Shown here: positions 1 through 8,874 of the stretch, one piece after another | How the letters are laid out: each line of letters opens with the position of its first letter | Position numbering within the stretch: the stretch's first letter is position 1 | Source of the DNA: CAIPAT01 sp041665605 | GTDB taxonomy: Bacteria; Verrucomicrobiota; Lentisphaeria; Victivallales; Victivallaceae | NCBI GenBank assembly: GCA_041665605.1 | Contig: JBAYIO010000015.1 | Coordinates: forward strand, 1-64,000 | Length of the DNA stretch: 64,000 bases | Direction of reading: 5' to 3' | Notes under the pieces: generated by a model | What the model saw: only the letters and a program-made list of their open reading frames with translations | Databases searched by the model: none | Told to the model about the DNA's origin: nothing | Translations under genes and position numbers: made by a program

Positions 1-80
1 ACCCCGCTGCCGCATTTGAAAATATACTCAATGCAATACAGATGGGAAATAATACAAAATTGATTCCATTGCTGATGTAA
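1..80 (+). CDS. C-terminal end of an upstream gene (partial)
   Basis: An open frame enters from the left edge and stops at the TAA at 78-80, reading about 26 codons ending in NNTKLIPLLM. The tail resembles the last strand and variable end of LacI-type periplasmic-binding domains, but it is too short to assign. It is 167 bp upstream of the next gene and on the same strand. The call rests only on an open, plausible-looking frame. Confidence 0.35.
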   Translation, partial: PAAAFENILNAIQMGNNTKLIPLLM

Positions 81-158
81 ACGCCTTTTCCTCTGTCACC
101 GCTCTACTGAGCCATTACCTTTTTTCAGTCTTTTTTGCTGTTTATTTTTAAAAGGGTA

Positions 159-187
159 TTGACAAGCAAAGAAGAATCATTTATAAT
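159..187 (+). promoter_or_regulatory. Consensus sigma-70 promoter of the LacI-family gene
   Basis: TTGACA at 159-164 and TATAAT at 182-187 are separated by exactly 17 bp, a perfect match to the housekeeping consensus. The transcript would start near 194, about 55 nt before the start codon at 248. A strong promoter on a regulator gene fits tight repression, and the next feature is a candidate operator. Confidence 0.85.
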
Positions 188-196
188 AATGATAAT

Positions 197-210
197 CCTA
201 AACGATTAGG
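197..210 (+). promoter_or_regulatory. Candidate LacI-family operator
   Basis: CCTAAACGATTAGG is an inverted repeat (CCTAA/TTAGG) around a central CG, the usual layout of LacI/GalR operators. It lies 10 bp downstream of the -10 box, at the start of the transcript, where a bound repressor would block transcription. Autoregulation by the adjacent LacI protein is inferred. Confidence 0.6.
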
Positions 211-247
211 AGAATATTTTCAGCTTGGAGATAATGGAGATACACGC

Positions 248-1303
248 ATGGCGGTTACTTTAAAAGACATTTCAGCCAAAACCGGGATAAATACCTGTTC
301 TGTCTCTCATGTTCTAAACAACCACCCAAGAGCGATGGAATTAAAGGTGGAAACTCGCGAGAAAATTCATCGGTGTGCCAGAGAAATGGGATATGCCCGT
401 AACGAAATCGCCCGTTCCATGGTTACCGGCAGAAATGATGTGATCGCGTTTGTATCATGTGACACTGGATCATGGGAGTACACCGGCAAAATAATGTCCG
501 GCATTGTCGAGGAGGCAACCCGGCAGAGTTTCGCGGTGAAAGTCTACCATCTGGCGCATAGCAATCCGGACAATATTATAAGACAATTAATAGAGCAGCG
601 TGTCGCCGGGGTCATTTTTCACTCCGAAAAAAGCAGTGATTTTGATTTTATCCGGAGCGAAGTGGGGAAAAAACATATTCCCTGCGCAACCGTCAATTTG
701 AGCAGTGCATCTGCCGGCATTGGCATTACCTCCGACGACTTTCAGGGAGCTAAAGATGTGGTCAAATATTTGAGCGGGTTGGGTCATCAGCGAATTGTTC
801 ACTTTTCTCATCAATATCCGGATAAAAAACCTGAATATCTTGAACAGCGTCAAGAAGGCTATATTGCCGGAATGAAAGAGCATCTTGGCAAATCCGCGGC
901 AATACGTATTGAATCCGTGCCGCCAGTTTCCGCAGAAGATGAAGCTGTTACTATTATTAAAAATATTCTTAACGAATCTGCCGGACAGCGGCCGACCGCA
1001 ATCTTTTGTATTAGCGATTCAGTTGCGATGCAAGTGCTTCAGGCGGCATCCCAGATTGGCATAAAAGTTCCTGAAGAGCTATCGATTGCCGGATTTGCTG
1101 ACTTAGAGATGGCCCGGTATGCCACTGTGCCTTTGACCACCGTCGCACAGCCCTTTGAACAGATGGGCAGAGAAACAGCAAATATGCTGATAAATGCAAT
1201 AGAAAATAAACGGGCGGATATTCTGGACAAAGCAGAGAACCGGAAACTGGAAGTAAAGCTGGTTGTCAGAAAATCAACCGCGCCGCCACAAAAGATATTA
1301 TAA
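248..1303 (+). CDS. LacI-family transcriptional regulator
   Basis: The 351-residue protein has the LacI/GalR architecture. An N-terminal helix-turn-helix (residues 4-30, with LKDISAKTG and SVSHVLN) and hinge helix lead into a periplasmic-binding-protein-like sensor domain from about residue 60. The sensor has the usual FCISDSVAMQVLQAA and IAGFADLEMARY segments before a C-terminal strand. GGAG 9 nt upstream supports the start. It heads a same-strand run of prepilin-like, DUF4838 and GHL6-type genes and most likely represses them and itself in response to a sugar. The ligand cannot be read from the sequence. Confidence 0.93.
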   Translation: MAVTLKDISAKTGINTCSVSHVLNNHPRAMELKVETREKIHRCAREMGYARNEIARSMVTGRNDVIAFVSCDTGSWEYTGKIMSGIVEEATRQSFAVKVYHLAHSNPDNIIRQLIEQRVAGVIFHSEKSSDFDFIRSEVGKKHIPCATVNLSSASAGIGITSDDFQGAKDVVKYLSGLGHQRIVHFSHQYPDKKPEYLEQRQEGYIAGMKEHLGKSAAIRIESVPPVSAEDEAVTIIKNILNESAGQRPTAIFCISDSVAMQVLQAASQIGIKVPEELSIAGFADLEMARYATVPLTTVAQPFEQMGRETANMLINAIENKRADILDKAENRKLEVKLVVRKSTAPPQKIL

Positions 1304-1325
1304 TTTATAAGCAAAAAGGCGCAGC

Positions 1326-1511
1326 ATGAAAACAAGCAATCTTCAAAGTGGCGACAGCGATTTCAGAACAGCAGCAAAATTCACACTCATAGAGTTCCTG
1401 ACAGTAATCGCCATCAGAGCAATTTTAACCTCAATGCGGCTGCCGGCATTGAGCAAAGTCAAAGCAATCCCGTGCCTGTCTAATTTAAGACAGGCAGTCG
1501 GCATCAACTAA
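1326..1511 (+). pseudogene. Miniature prepilin-like ORF lacking the globular domain
   Basis: This 61-residue ORF carries a degraded prepilin N-terminus (FTLIEFLTVIAIRAIL, then LPALSKV and CLSNLRQA) and stops three residues later. It therefore holds only the hydrophobic helix and the start of the family's CxxNLKQ segment, with no globular part or H-x9-DG tail. An Arg interrupts the membrane helix (AIRAIL instead of AIIAIL). It lies 22 bp after the LacI gene and 15 bp before the next gene. It may be a dead copy or a leftover from recombination between prepilin genes. A functional mini-protein is less likely because of the charged residue. Confidence 0.6.
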
Positions 1512-1526
1512 AAAGAGAGAATCAAG

Positions 1527-2366
1527 ATGAAATTAAGGGACAAATTCTGGCTGTGGGGACAAAACGCGGGCAGCCATCACTTCCATCAGGACAAAAACAA
1601 GCCTAATGGCAATGTATATGATTTACCCGGCCGGAATCTGATGGAATCGGCGGAGGGCGGTAAATTCTTCGGGATTCCTAATTGCTGCCGGGTGGTGATG
1701 AGTGCGGGACCGGTACCGCCGTTTGACGCGGAGTCGGAAAAACTCAAAGACTTCAAGCAGGTCGTATGGTCGGCGGTCGGAGCCGGCGGCGTGACCCGCA
1801 ACAGCGACGATAAGAGTGACATTGACGAAGTGATCAGGCAAGCCGGCAAATTCCCGAATATCACCGGAGCCGTTCTTGATGACTTCTTCAAGTCCGTGGA
1901 AGGATTCAATATCGGCGAATCTGTCGCCCGGCATACGGCCGGAAGTATCGCCTCCATGCGGAACAAGCTGCATAACTTTTCCGGGCGGAAGCTTGATTTG
2001 TGGATGGTATGGTACTCTTATCAGTTGGATTTTAAAGTCGCCGATTACATCTCGTTATGCGATGTTATCACCCTGTGGACGTGGAAAGGGTCGGATCTGG
2101 CGAACCTTGACGAGAATATTAAAAAGTTCATAATGAAAACCCCCGGGAAACGGCGTCTGGCCGGTTGTTACATGTGGAATTACGGCGAGTCCAGGCCCCT
2201 GACAAATCAACAAATGCAGGATCAGCTTGACTGCTATTATCGCTGGATCAAGCAAGGCGATATCGAAGGTGTGGTGCTGTGCTCCAACTGCATTGCTGAC
2301 ATCGGGCTGGAGGCGGTGGACATCACGCGACGCTGGATCGGCGATGTCGGAGAAGATGAAATATAA
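1527..2366 (+). CDS. Uncharacterised protein of the glycan locus
   Basis: I do not recognise a named family in this 279-residue protein. There is no signal peptide, so it is probably cytoplasmic. Alternating hydrophobic strands and acidic turns (ITGAVLDDFF near residue 115, LWMVWYSYQLD near 160, VITLWTWKG near 180) and the closing GVVLCSNCIADIG suggest a TIM-barrel fold, possibly a sugar-active enzyme. An AGAGAG-like ribosome site precedes the ATG. It sits between the mini-prepilin and a full prepilin-like gene in a LacI-headed cluster, which points to a role with the same glycan. The fold is inference only. Confidence 0.75.
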   Translation: MKLRDKFWLWGQNAGSHHFHQDKNKPNGNVYDLPGRNLMESAEGGKFFGIPNCCRVVMSAGPVPPFDAESEKLKDFKQVVWSAVGAGGVTRNSDDKSDIDEVIRQAGKFPNITGAVLDDFFKSVEGFNIGESVARHTAGSIASMRNKLHNFSGRKLDLWMVWYSYQLDFKVADYISLCDVITLWTWKGSDLANLDENIKKFIMKTPGKRRLAGCYMWNYGESRPLTNQQMQDQLDCYYRWIKQGDIEGVVLCSNCIADIGLEAVDITRRWIGDVGEDEI

Positions 2367-2519
2367 GCGTCCAGGCCTTGCAGCCGAGGAAGCGGAGTGA
2401 CTGTTAATTTTAGTTTTAATCAGTAAACAACAACAAGGAAAAACGGGAATTAAAGATCGTGATAATAATTTATTTTGTTTTAAACTGTAACCAGCAATTA
2501 TAACAGAGAGGAAGGGATA

Positions 2520-3227
2520 ATGAAAAAGATTAAAAGAAGTTGTAACACGTTAATTTTTACGCTCATAGAACTCCTTGTGGTGATCGCGATCATCGCAATT
2601 CTGGCCTCAATGCTGCTTCCGGCATTGAATAAAGCCAGGGAGAAGGCACATGCAAGTGACTGTTCCGGCAAATTGAAACAGATCGGCACCGCGTTTTTCA
2701 TGTACACCGGCGATTACGGTGACTGGATGCCGTGGTACCAGTATATCAGTCCTGCAAAATCGTGGGCTATTGACTTTATGCCGCCCTATCTCGGTGATCG
2801 CTATGTAGGCGTCAGCGCGGCATTCAGTAATCCGAAAAAGACGATATTATGTAATTCTCAAACCAGCCCGAGCGTAAATTACTCATACGCCTATAACATC
2901 CAATTGGGCAGCGGTCCTTATGGCGGCGCAATTGACAATACCGCACCCGCAGTTCCCTGTCCGGTAAAAATAATAAGAGTGAAATCGCCGGGGAGAACTG
3001 TTATGGTTGCAGACAGCAACGGATTGTATATAAGCAATAAACCTATGCTTGACGCCACCAGCAAGCTGATTTTTAGACATTCTTCAGCCATGTGCAATTT
3101 TCTGGTGGTTGACGGGCATATTGAAAGCTGGAGTTACAATCTGTTTTTAATCGGCGATGCTAATAACGGGACTCAATCCAGAAGCTATGCGACAAAAACC
3201 AAGCTTTTAGTGAATCCTACTTTTTAA
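2520..3227 (+). CDS. Prepilin-like (type II/IV) membrane-anchored protein
   Basis: The 235-residue protein starts with a prepilin-type helix (FTLIELLVVIAIIAILASML) and the family's downstream CSGKLKQIGTAFFMYTGDY segment. Near the C-terminus it has a variant of the H-x9-DG signature (HSSAMCNFLVVDG, with ten intervening residues). Such proteins are expanded in Lentisphaerota and Planctomycetes and belong to the pseudopilin fold; their roles are mostly unknown. The residue before the Phe is Ile, not the Gly that prepilin peptidase normally needs, so it may stay uncleaved. GAGAGGAAGGG upstream supports the start. It precedes the DUF4838 and GHL6-type genes. Confidence 0.88.
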   Translation: MKKIKRSCNTLIFTLIELLVVIAIIAILASMLLPALNKAREKAHASDCSGKLKQIGTAFFMYTGDYGDWMPWYQYISPAKSWAIDFMPPYLGDRYVGVSAAFSNPKKTILCNSQTSPSVNYSYAYNIQLGSGPYGGAIDNTAPAVPCPVKIIRVKSPGRTVMVADSNGLYISNKPMLDATSKLIFRHSSAMCNFLVVDGHIESWSYNLFLIGDANNGTQSRSYATKTKLLVNPTF

Positions 3228-3291
3228 GCAAGTAAATATCGGGAGCCGGACTTATCCTCGCATGGTTGAATAATAATAAGGGATGAAATTC

Positions 3292-6189
3292 ATGAATAAA
3301 ATCGGGAAGATATTGTCGCTTTGTATATTTGTCTCAGCCGGCAGCTATACAATGCCGGTCAGTGCCGCCGGTCAGTTGACTTTAGCGCAGGACGGCAAAA
3401 CAGATTACCAAATCGTTGTTTCCGCCCGGCCGGGTCCGGTTGATAAAATGGCGGCAGATGAACTCGGGGAATTCCTCAAGAAAGCGACAGGCGCTGATTT
3501 TAAAGTTTTTCAGGGTTCTTCCGAATCCGCTGCTGATTTGAAGCATCGTATTTTTGTCGGCTTGAGCCCGTCAGCTATTAAAATTCTGGGACCTGATCCT
3601 TTGTCCGGACTAAAAGATCAGGAGCATGTCGTCAAAAGCATCGGTAGCGACATCTTTCTTTTCGGCAAAGGTGAATATGGCAATCTTTACGCAGTATACT
3701 CATTTCTCGAAAACCAGGTCGGCTGCCGCTGGTACACCGTATACGGGGACATGAAAATACCGTCTAATTCCACCCTTAAACTTGACCGTTTTGATTACAT
3801 CCGCGGATTCGCATTCCCGATTAGAAGTGTGATGAACTGGTTTTACAAGATCCGCCCGGTCTGTGATCTGTTCTTTTATCGTAATTTTCAGAATCAATTA
3901 CTTTTTCTTCACTCTTCACTGCCCGGGTTGAAACCCGTTTATAATGAGATTCTGCCGGGAGTGCATACCTCTTTTGCCTATATGCCTCCGGGCGGAGCAG
4001 TTAACATTGCAGGGACGCCGCCTGAATGGCTGAAAGGCTCGAAGTTTTTTGAAACCAACCCCGAGTTTTTCTCAATGGATGAAAACGGCAAACGGGTCAG
4101 CAGCCGTCAGCTATGCTTCGCCAATCCCGGTCTGCGTAAAAAGCTGACCGAACATCTTGAAAGGCGGCTTAATGAATTTAATGGCAAGGGAATTGTCACG
4201 CTGGATGCCAATGACATCGGAGATAAATCCTGCTATTGCGCTGAGTGCAGGAAGCTAGAGAATAAGTATAAAACCAACAGCGGTCCGTTAATTGACTATC
4301 TGACCGAACTGTGCGGTTATTTAAAAAATAAATACCCGGAGGCATTTATCAGAACCATGGCGTACCGTAAAGGCCAGTCGGAAATTCCCCCTTCCGGGAT
4401 AGCGCAGCTTCCGGAAAATCTGATAGTAGTTTTTGCGCCTATCGACGATAATATTCTTGCCCCGATATCCGATCCGTCAAATGCTGAAACCTACAATAAT
4501 CTGAAACAATGGTGCGCCATATCTAAACATGTCTGGGTATGGTATTATGTTAATCCATATATTTCTGATCCGTCGGTTCCTCCACCCCCGCTTGCGAATC
4601 TGGAAAGAATCGCCGAAGACATAAAAATGATTAAAAAAGCCGGCGCCGAAGGTACATATTTTGAGCATGATTCAGGGGTGTCCCTGAGCGCCAATTTCAG
4701 TGAACTGCAAACCTGGCTGATGCTTAAACTTTTTCAGAATCCGGACCAGGACACGGCGCCGCTGATAAAAGAATTTACGGACTTTTATTATGGCAGCGCG
4801 GCTTCGCTGATGCGGCAATATATTTCAGGGCTTGAATCATGCCGTAAAGAGTTATTGGCCGGCCAGAATTTCTGGAGATGGAGTACACAGATGAGTCAAT
4901 ACACATATCTTACTATTGAAAATATTATGAAATGGGAAAAAATGTTTGATGAAATGGAAGCGCTTACAGAAAAAGAGCATGAGCAGCAATTCCATGTAAA
5001 ACTGGCGAGAATGAGTCTGGATATATTTGCCATCGCCAATGAGAAGAAAATTACAGAAAAATATCCGGAAATGAAGCTTTCGTCTGATAATATTGAACAG
5101 AGACTCAAGGCCACTTATCAACAAATGCTTAAACAGCGGATGCCGGAACTTAAGTTTGACATTTCTGAGTGGCTGGCCCAGGTTAAACTACACCCCAGGC
5201 CGCTGCCTGCTCCGTTTGATAAAATTTCGCCGGATTTATTGCGCCAGGTTAATCCGAATTTCCCGAATAAACTTCATGAAACATTGCGGGTTAAAGACCC
5301 GGAGGCCGCATGGGGAACTGCAAATTTCGAAAAAACTGATAAAAAAACGTTAACTATCGGTTTTTATGACTATATAACTAAAAAAACCGGGATATCTAAA
5401 TCTATTAATGAGTCGGAAATTTCCCCGGACATATACAAATTTTACAGGCTCGGAAATATTAAGCTTACTTCCAATTGCATAATATGGGGCGGCGACTGGC
5501 ATATTTCTGTAAAGTTAGGACATTTATACTCCATAGATGAACCATCCGCCGAATATGACGCTTATGTTTCTCTGAAATTTGAAGGGCCTGCATATTCCGC
5601 TGCCAGTAAAGATAAGCCCAATCGTATGCTGTGTGACCGGGTCGTGCTGATAAAAAAACTTAGCGCGGTTGATTTGGCCGCCGGAGTCCTGGATGTACAG
5701 CCGTCTACTCCGTTACCGCAGGAATTCAAAGACATCCCGGCGGCGCAATTGCGGCAGATAAACCCCAATTTTCCTGTAAGGCTGCCGGAGAAATTGCTGG
5801 TCAAAGATAATGATGCGGCATGGGGCGAAGCAAATTTTGACATAAATGATAAAAAACCATACCGGTTCGGGTTTTATGACTATCAAGCAAAAAAGACAGG
5901 GATATCGAAATCGATTAATGAGTCGGAAATCTCGCCCGATGTATACAAATTCTATAAGCTCGGCAATATTAAACTTACTCCAAATTGCATAATATGGGGT
6001 GAGGGCTGGCTGATTTGTGTAAAATTAAGTCATTTATATTCAAAATCCGAGCCGGACGCCGAATACGAAGCTTATGTTTCCCTTAAATTTGAAGGGGCCG
6101 CATATTCCGCTGCCGGCAAGAATAAACCCAGTCAGGTTTTATGCGACCGGGTGTTGCTAATTAAAAAAGGTCAGCAGAAATCTAAATAA
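3292..6189 (+). CDS. Secreted DUF4838 protein with duplicated C-terminal module
   Basis: About 965 residues starting with a signal peptide ending near PVSAAG. An alpha-glucuronidase-like N-terminal domain (to about residue 150, with ADELGEFLKKATG) is followed by the DUF4838 barrel-like region (about 160-560, with CYCAECRKLE and the GTYFEHDSGVS segment). The last 330 residues are two copies of one module (about 640-800 and 800-965), each containing AAWG-ANF, KKTGISKSINESEISPD, NCIIWG and LCDRVxLIKK. The module type is unknown to me and may bind carbohydrate. An in-frame ATG at 3283 also exists, but 3292 has the better spaced AAGG. It probably acts on an extracellular or periplasmic glycan with the GHL6-type enzyme 10 bp downstream. 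Confidence 0.85.
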   Translation: MNKIGKILSLCIFVSAGSYTMPVSAAGQLTLAQDGKTDYQIVVSARPGPVDKMAADELGEFLKKATGADFKVFQGSSESAADLKHRIFVGLSPSAIKILGPDPLSGLKDQEHVVKSIGSDIFLFGKGEYGNLYAVYSFLENQVGCRWYTVYGDMKIPSNSTLKLDRFDYIRGFAFPIRSVMNWFYKIRPVCDLFFYRNFQNQLLFLHSSLPGLKPVYNEILPGVHTSFAYMPPGGAVNIAGTPPEWLKGSKFFETNPEFFSMDENGKRVSSRQLCFANPGLRKKLTEHLERRLNEFNGKGIVTLDANDIGDKSCYCAECRKLENKYKTNSGPLIDYLTELCGYLKNKYPEAFIRTMAYRKGQSEIPPSGIAQLPENLIVVFAPIDDNILAPISDPSNAETYNNLKQWCAISKHVWVWYYVNPYISDPSVPPPPLANLERIAEDIKMIKKAGAEGTYFEHDSGVSLSANFSELQTWLMLKLFQNPDQDTAPLIKEFTDFYYGSAASLMRQYISGLESCRKELLAGQNFWRWSTQMSQYTYLTIENIMKWEKMFDEMEALTEKEHEQQFHVKLARMSLDIFAIANEKKITEKYPEMKLSSDNIEQRLKATYQQMLKQRMPELKFDISEWLAQVKLHPRPLPAPFDKISPDLLRQVNPNFPNKLHETLRVKDPEAAWGTANFEKTDKKTLTIGFYDYITKKTGISKSINESEISPDIYKFYRLGNIKLTSNCIIWGGDWHISVKLGHLYSIDEPSAEYDAYVSLKFEGPAYSAASKDKPNRMLCDRVVLIKKLSAVDLAAGVLDVQPSTPLPQEFKDIPAAQLRQINPNFPVRLPEKLLVKDNDAAWGEANFDINDKKPYRFGFYDYQAKKTGISKSINESEISPDVYKFYKLGNIKLTPNCIIWGEGWLICVKLSHLYSKSEPDAEYEAYVSLKFEGAAYSAAGKNKPSQVLCDRVLLIKKGQQKSK

Positions 6190-6199
6190 TAATAAAAGA

Positions 6200-8206
6200 A
6201 TGATGACATCGTATATGTATTTACCGAATAAACAGAGGAAAATAAAAAAAGTGCACAACCCGAAATATTGTCTGTTTTATGACAACCACACGATGCCGGC
6301 ATGTCCCGATGTCGGAGAAAATTTCGATGCGGAATTATTCACCGACCGGATCAAGGCCTGCGGCGTGGATTACCTGACGTTCCATGCCAGATGCAATATG
6401 GGCATGGCTTATTACGACACCAAAATCGGCATCAGACATCCGTCTTTGAAATATGACATGTTCGGCAGACTGGCGGAAGCGTGTCAGCGTAAAGATATTG
6501 CACTGACCGCTTACTTGAATGGCGGCATCAGCAATGAGGAAGGGTTGCGCCATCGCGAATGGACGACTTTGCTGTTCGACGGGCGGGAATATCGCGAACC
6601 ACGGCTGACGCCCTATGTCCGGACGATGTGCTACAATTCGCCTTACCGTGACCACCTGATCGCGATGGTCAAGGAAATCGCCCGCAATTATCCGGTGGCC
6701 GGTTTCTTTATCGACTGTCTGGCGGGCTATCCGTGCGTCTGCCCGACTTGCGTCAAGGAAATGAAAGAGCGCGGCATTGATTGGAAAGTTGAATCGGAAG
6801 TAGTAAAATTTTCCGAGTTTTCCGTGCTCCGGCTGTCCCGGGACATTGCGCAGGCCGCAAAGGCGGTCAATCCGGAATTGCTGCTGTATTTCAACGGGCC
6901 GTCCTATGAGGAACAGGCTGAATTCGGCACTTACATCGAATGCGAATGTCTGCCGACCGGCCCCGGCTGGGGATATGATTTTCTGCCGGTGCTGTCGCAC
7001 TATATGCGCACCCTTGGCGACAAGCCGATTCTGAACATGACCGGACGTTTCTACGACTGGGGAGATTTTGGCGGACTGCGTCCTGAAGCGGCGATTAAGT
7101 CAGAATTATTGTACGGACTGGCTAACGGCATGCGCCCCAACGTGGGCGGGCATTTTCATCCGCGCGGCGACCTTGAGACTGCGGTGCTGGACCGGATTGA
7201 GAAAATATACAAGGAGCTTCAAACCCTGGAGCCGTGGGTTGACAAGGCAAAAAATCTCACGGAAATTGCCATTGTCTATCCGAAGCCGATAATAAACATC
7301 CGGCTTGACAAGCTTATTCGCAGTGCGGCAAGGATGTTAAGCGAACTGAAACTTCAGTTTGATATCGTGACCGAATTTTCCGACTGGAGCAGATATCAGG
7401 TACTGGTGTTTCCTGATGATATTCTATTTAACGAAGAAATTGCCCGGCGGGTAAAATTGCATCTTGACGCAGGCAAGTTCGTGATTTCCAGCGGCAGTTC
7501 CGGGATGAACTCCGGAAAAACGCAGTTTGCGCTGGAAAAGGAATGGGGGATAAGATTTAAGAAAGATTGCGATTTCGACCCAGCGTATTTCAAGACCGGC
7601 AGGAATTTCAGTAAAGGTCTGCCTGACATGCCGCTATCGCTGTATTCATCGGGAATTGAGTCCGAGACGCTGCCCGGCGCAGGTATTGAAGCATATCTGA
7701 TAAAACCGTATTACAACCGGCACTGGGATGGCGAACATGCCTTCTTCTACAATCCGCCGGACAGGGTCACGGATATACCGGCGCTGACCGTTTGCGGCAA
7801 AGTGGCGCATTTCAGCCACCGCATTTTTTCCGGCTACAATTTGCAGGCGCCGGTTGAACTAAGACGGCTGTTCGCGAATGTGCTGGAAAAATTCCTGCCG
7901 GAACCGCTGCTGAAAACCGAAAACCTGCCGTCATTCGCCAGGGCGTTTGTAACAGAACAGCCAGGACGCAGGATAGTCCACATCCTTGCCTATGTGCCGG
8001 AATTGCGCGGCGAAAAAACCGAGATGATCGAAGAATCGGTGACAGCCATTAACGTCAAGATTGCCATGCGCTTGGATGGAAACACGCCGGAACAGGTTTA
8101 CCTCGCCCCGGCCCGGCTGTCGCTGGCCTTTGATGTACATGAGGGTTATATTGAGACGGCTGTTCCGGTTGTGAATGGATATGCAATGCTGGTCTTTGAA
8201 GAGTAA
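6200..8206 (+). CDS. GHL6-type putative glycoside hydrolase
   Basis: The 668-residue protein begins with a TIM-barrel region typical of hypothetical glycosyl hydrolase family 6 (GHL6). Visible segments are CGVDYLTFHARC near residue 50, YDTKIGIRHPSLKYDMF near 70, and GFFIDCL followed by CVCPTCVKEM near 175-190, where the Asp is a candidate catalytic residue. A Rossmann-like domain from about residue 360 (ITLEIAIVYPK-like, YQVLVFPDD) resembles the beta-galactosidase trimerisation domain. No signal peptide is apparent, so it is likely cytoplasmic. It starts 10 bp after the DUF4838 gene, so the two are probably co-transcribed. Substrate is unknown. Confidence 0.82.
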   Translation: MMTSYMYLPNKQRKIKKVHNPKYCLFYDNHTMPACPDVGENFDAELFTDRIKACGVDYLTFHARCNMGMAYYDTKIGIRHPSLKYDMFGRLAEACQRKDIALTAYLNGGISNEEGLRHREWTTLLFDGREYREPRLTPYVRTMCYNSPYRDHLIAMVKEIARNYPVAGFFIDCLAGYPCVCPTCVKEMKERGIDWKVESEVVKFSEFSVLRLSRDIAQAAKAVNPELLLYFNGPSYEEQAEFGTYIECECLPTGPGWGYDFLPVLSHYMRTLGDKPILNMTGRFYDWGDFGGLRPEAAIKSELLYGLANGMRPNVGGHFHPRGDLETAVLDRIEKIYKELQTLEPWVDKAKNLTEIAIVYPKPIINIRLDKLIRSAARMLSELKLQFDIVTEFSDWSRYQVLVFPDDILFNEEIARRVKLHLDAGKFVISSGSSGMNSGKTQFALEKEWGIRFKKDCDFDPAYFKTGRNFSKGLPDMPLSLYSSGIESETLPGAGIEAYLIKPYYNRHWDGEHAFFYNPPDRVTDIPALTVCGKVAHFSHRIFSGYNLQAPVELRRLFANVLEKFLPEPLLKTENLPSFARAFVTEQPGRRIVHILAYVPELRGEKTEMIEESVTAINVKIAMRLDGNTPEQVYLAPARLSLAFDVHEGYIETAVPVVNGYAMLVFEE

Positions 8207-8230
8207 AGGACAAATAGCATCTTGCAAATA

Positions 8231-8356
8231 TTACGGTTCGCGGATATTTTCGTCCAGTGATTTGACCAGCGGGTGGAGCAGATAGGTGATGATGCGCCGT
8301 TTGCCGACCTTGATTTCAGCGATGATCTGCTTTGCGAGAATTGTTTCGCGATGCTG
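8231..8356 (-). pseudogene. Remnant of a HlyD-type secretion adaptor (C-terminus only)
   Basis: The minus strand encodes a 38-40 residue fragment ending in a stop at 8231-8233. It reads IIAEIKVGKRRIITYLL and then HPLVKSLDENIREP. This matches the extreme C-terminus of type I secretion membrane-fusion proteins of the HlyD family, where an AEIKTGxRRxxxYLLSPL segment ends in ESLRER. A TGA lies just upstream in frame and the rest of the gene is absent, so it is a decayed fragment. It borders repeat island 1, which may have inserted or recombined here. Confidence 0.7.
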
Positions 8357-8642
8357 TCACTATACTTTTTAATTTTTATATAACGGTTGCTGCTTTTGTC
8401 CTCGCAAAATTCTTTTACATATAACATCAAAAGTTAAATCGGTTTCTTCTGAGTTCAAGAAACAGAATCCGGAAAATTCAATTTTCCTTCATTTTCCAAG
8501 GATTGATTACTACTTTAAAAACTTCAATTCATACAGATAAGGTGCTTCTTACTAATGCTTTGCAGATCTTTTGATTGACAAAATCACTATATATAAAAGA
8601 ACAAGAGCCAGAATTCTGAATGGGAATCAGAAATTCAGAACA

Positions 8643-8723
8643 GCTCCAGAGGAGCGGAATATTAATAGCTTTCAAAATTATAAAATAGTTTTTCAACACC
8701 AACGGAGCGACATATTAATAGCA
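8643..8723. repeat. A-type repeat unit with GCTCC-AGA-GGAGC hairpin
   Basis: GCTCCAGAGGAGC at 8643 is a perfect 5-bp stem with an AGA triloop, followed by GGAATATTAATAG. About 50 bp later a decayed partner (CACCAACGGAGC) is followed by GACATATTAATAG. The same alternating pair occurs three times in tandem at 48663-48973. Confidence 0.8.
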
Positions 8724-8828
8724 GAAGACAGAATGAAAACCGGTAAATCAGAAAATTGGAGCAAATACATTGTGTTCAACGACTCTCCAAGTTCGGAGCG
8801 GGCTGTCCAAAATGTTTTCATTGTAGTG

Positions 8829-8845
8829 CCGTCCGTCTCGGACGG
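8829..8845. repeat. Triloop palindrome, 7-bp stem
   Basis: CCGTCCG-TCT-CGGACGG is a perfect stem with a TCT loop, preceded by TGTAGTG. A sister copy with a compensated base pair lies at 9378-9396. Confidence 0.85.
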
Positions 8846-8857
8846 AAATCGGACCCT

Positions 8858-8874
8858 CTCTCGCAGAGCGAGAG
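8858..8874. repeat. Triloop palindrome, 7-bp stem
   Basis: CTCTCGC-AGA-GCGAGAG is a perfect 7-bp stem with the AGA loop also used by the A-type hairpin. It lies 12 bp after the previous palindrome. Confidence 0.8.

Noticed and set aside
6335..7000. 221-codon minus-strand ORF inside the GHL6-type gene
   Set aside because: Antisense shadow; the plus-strand frame has recognisable hydrolase motifs.
8574..8594. Promoter in the island leader (TTGACA then TATATAT)
   Set aside because: The hexamers are only 7-11 bp apart, too close for a sigma-70 promoter in either island.
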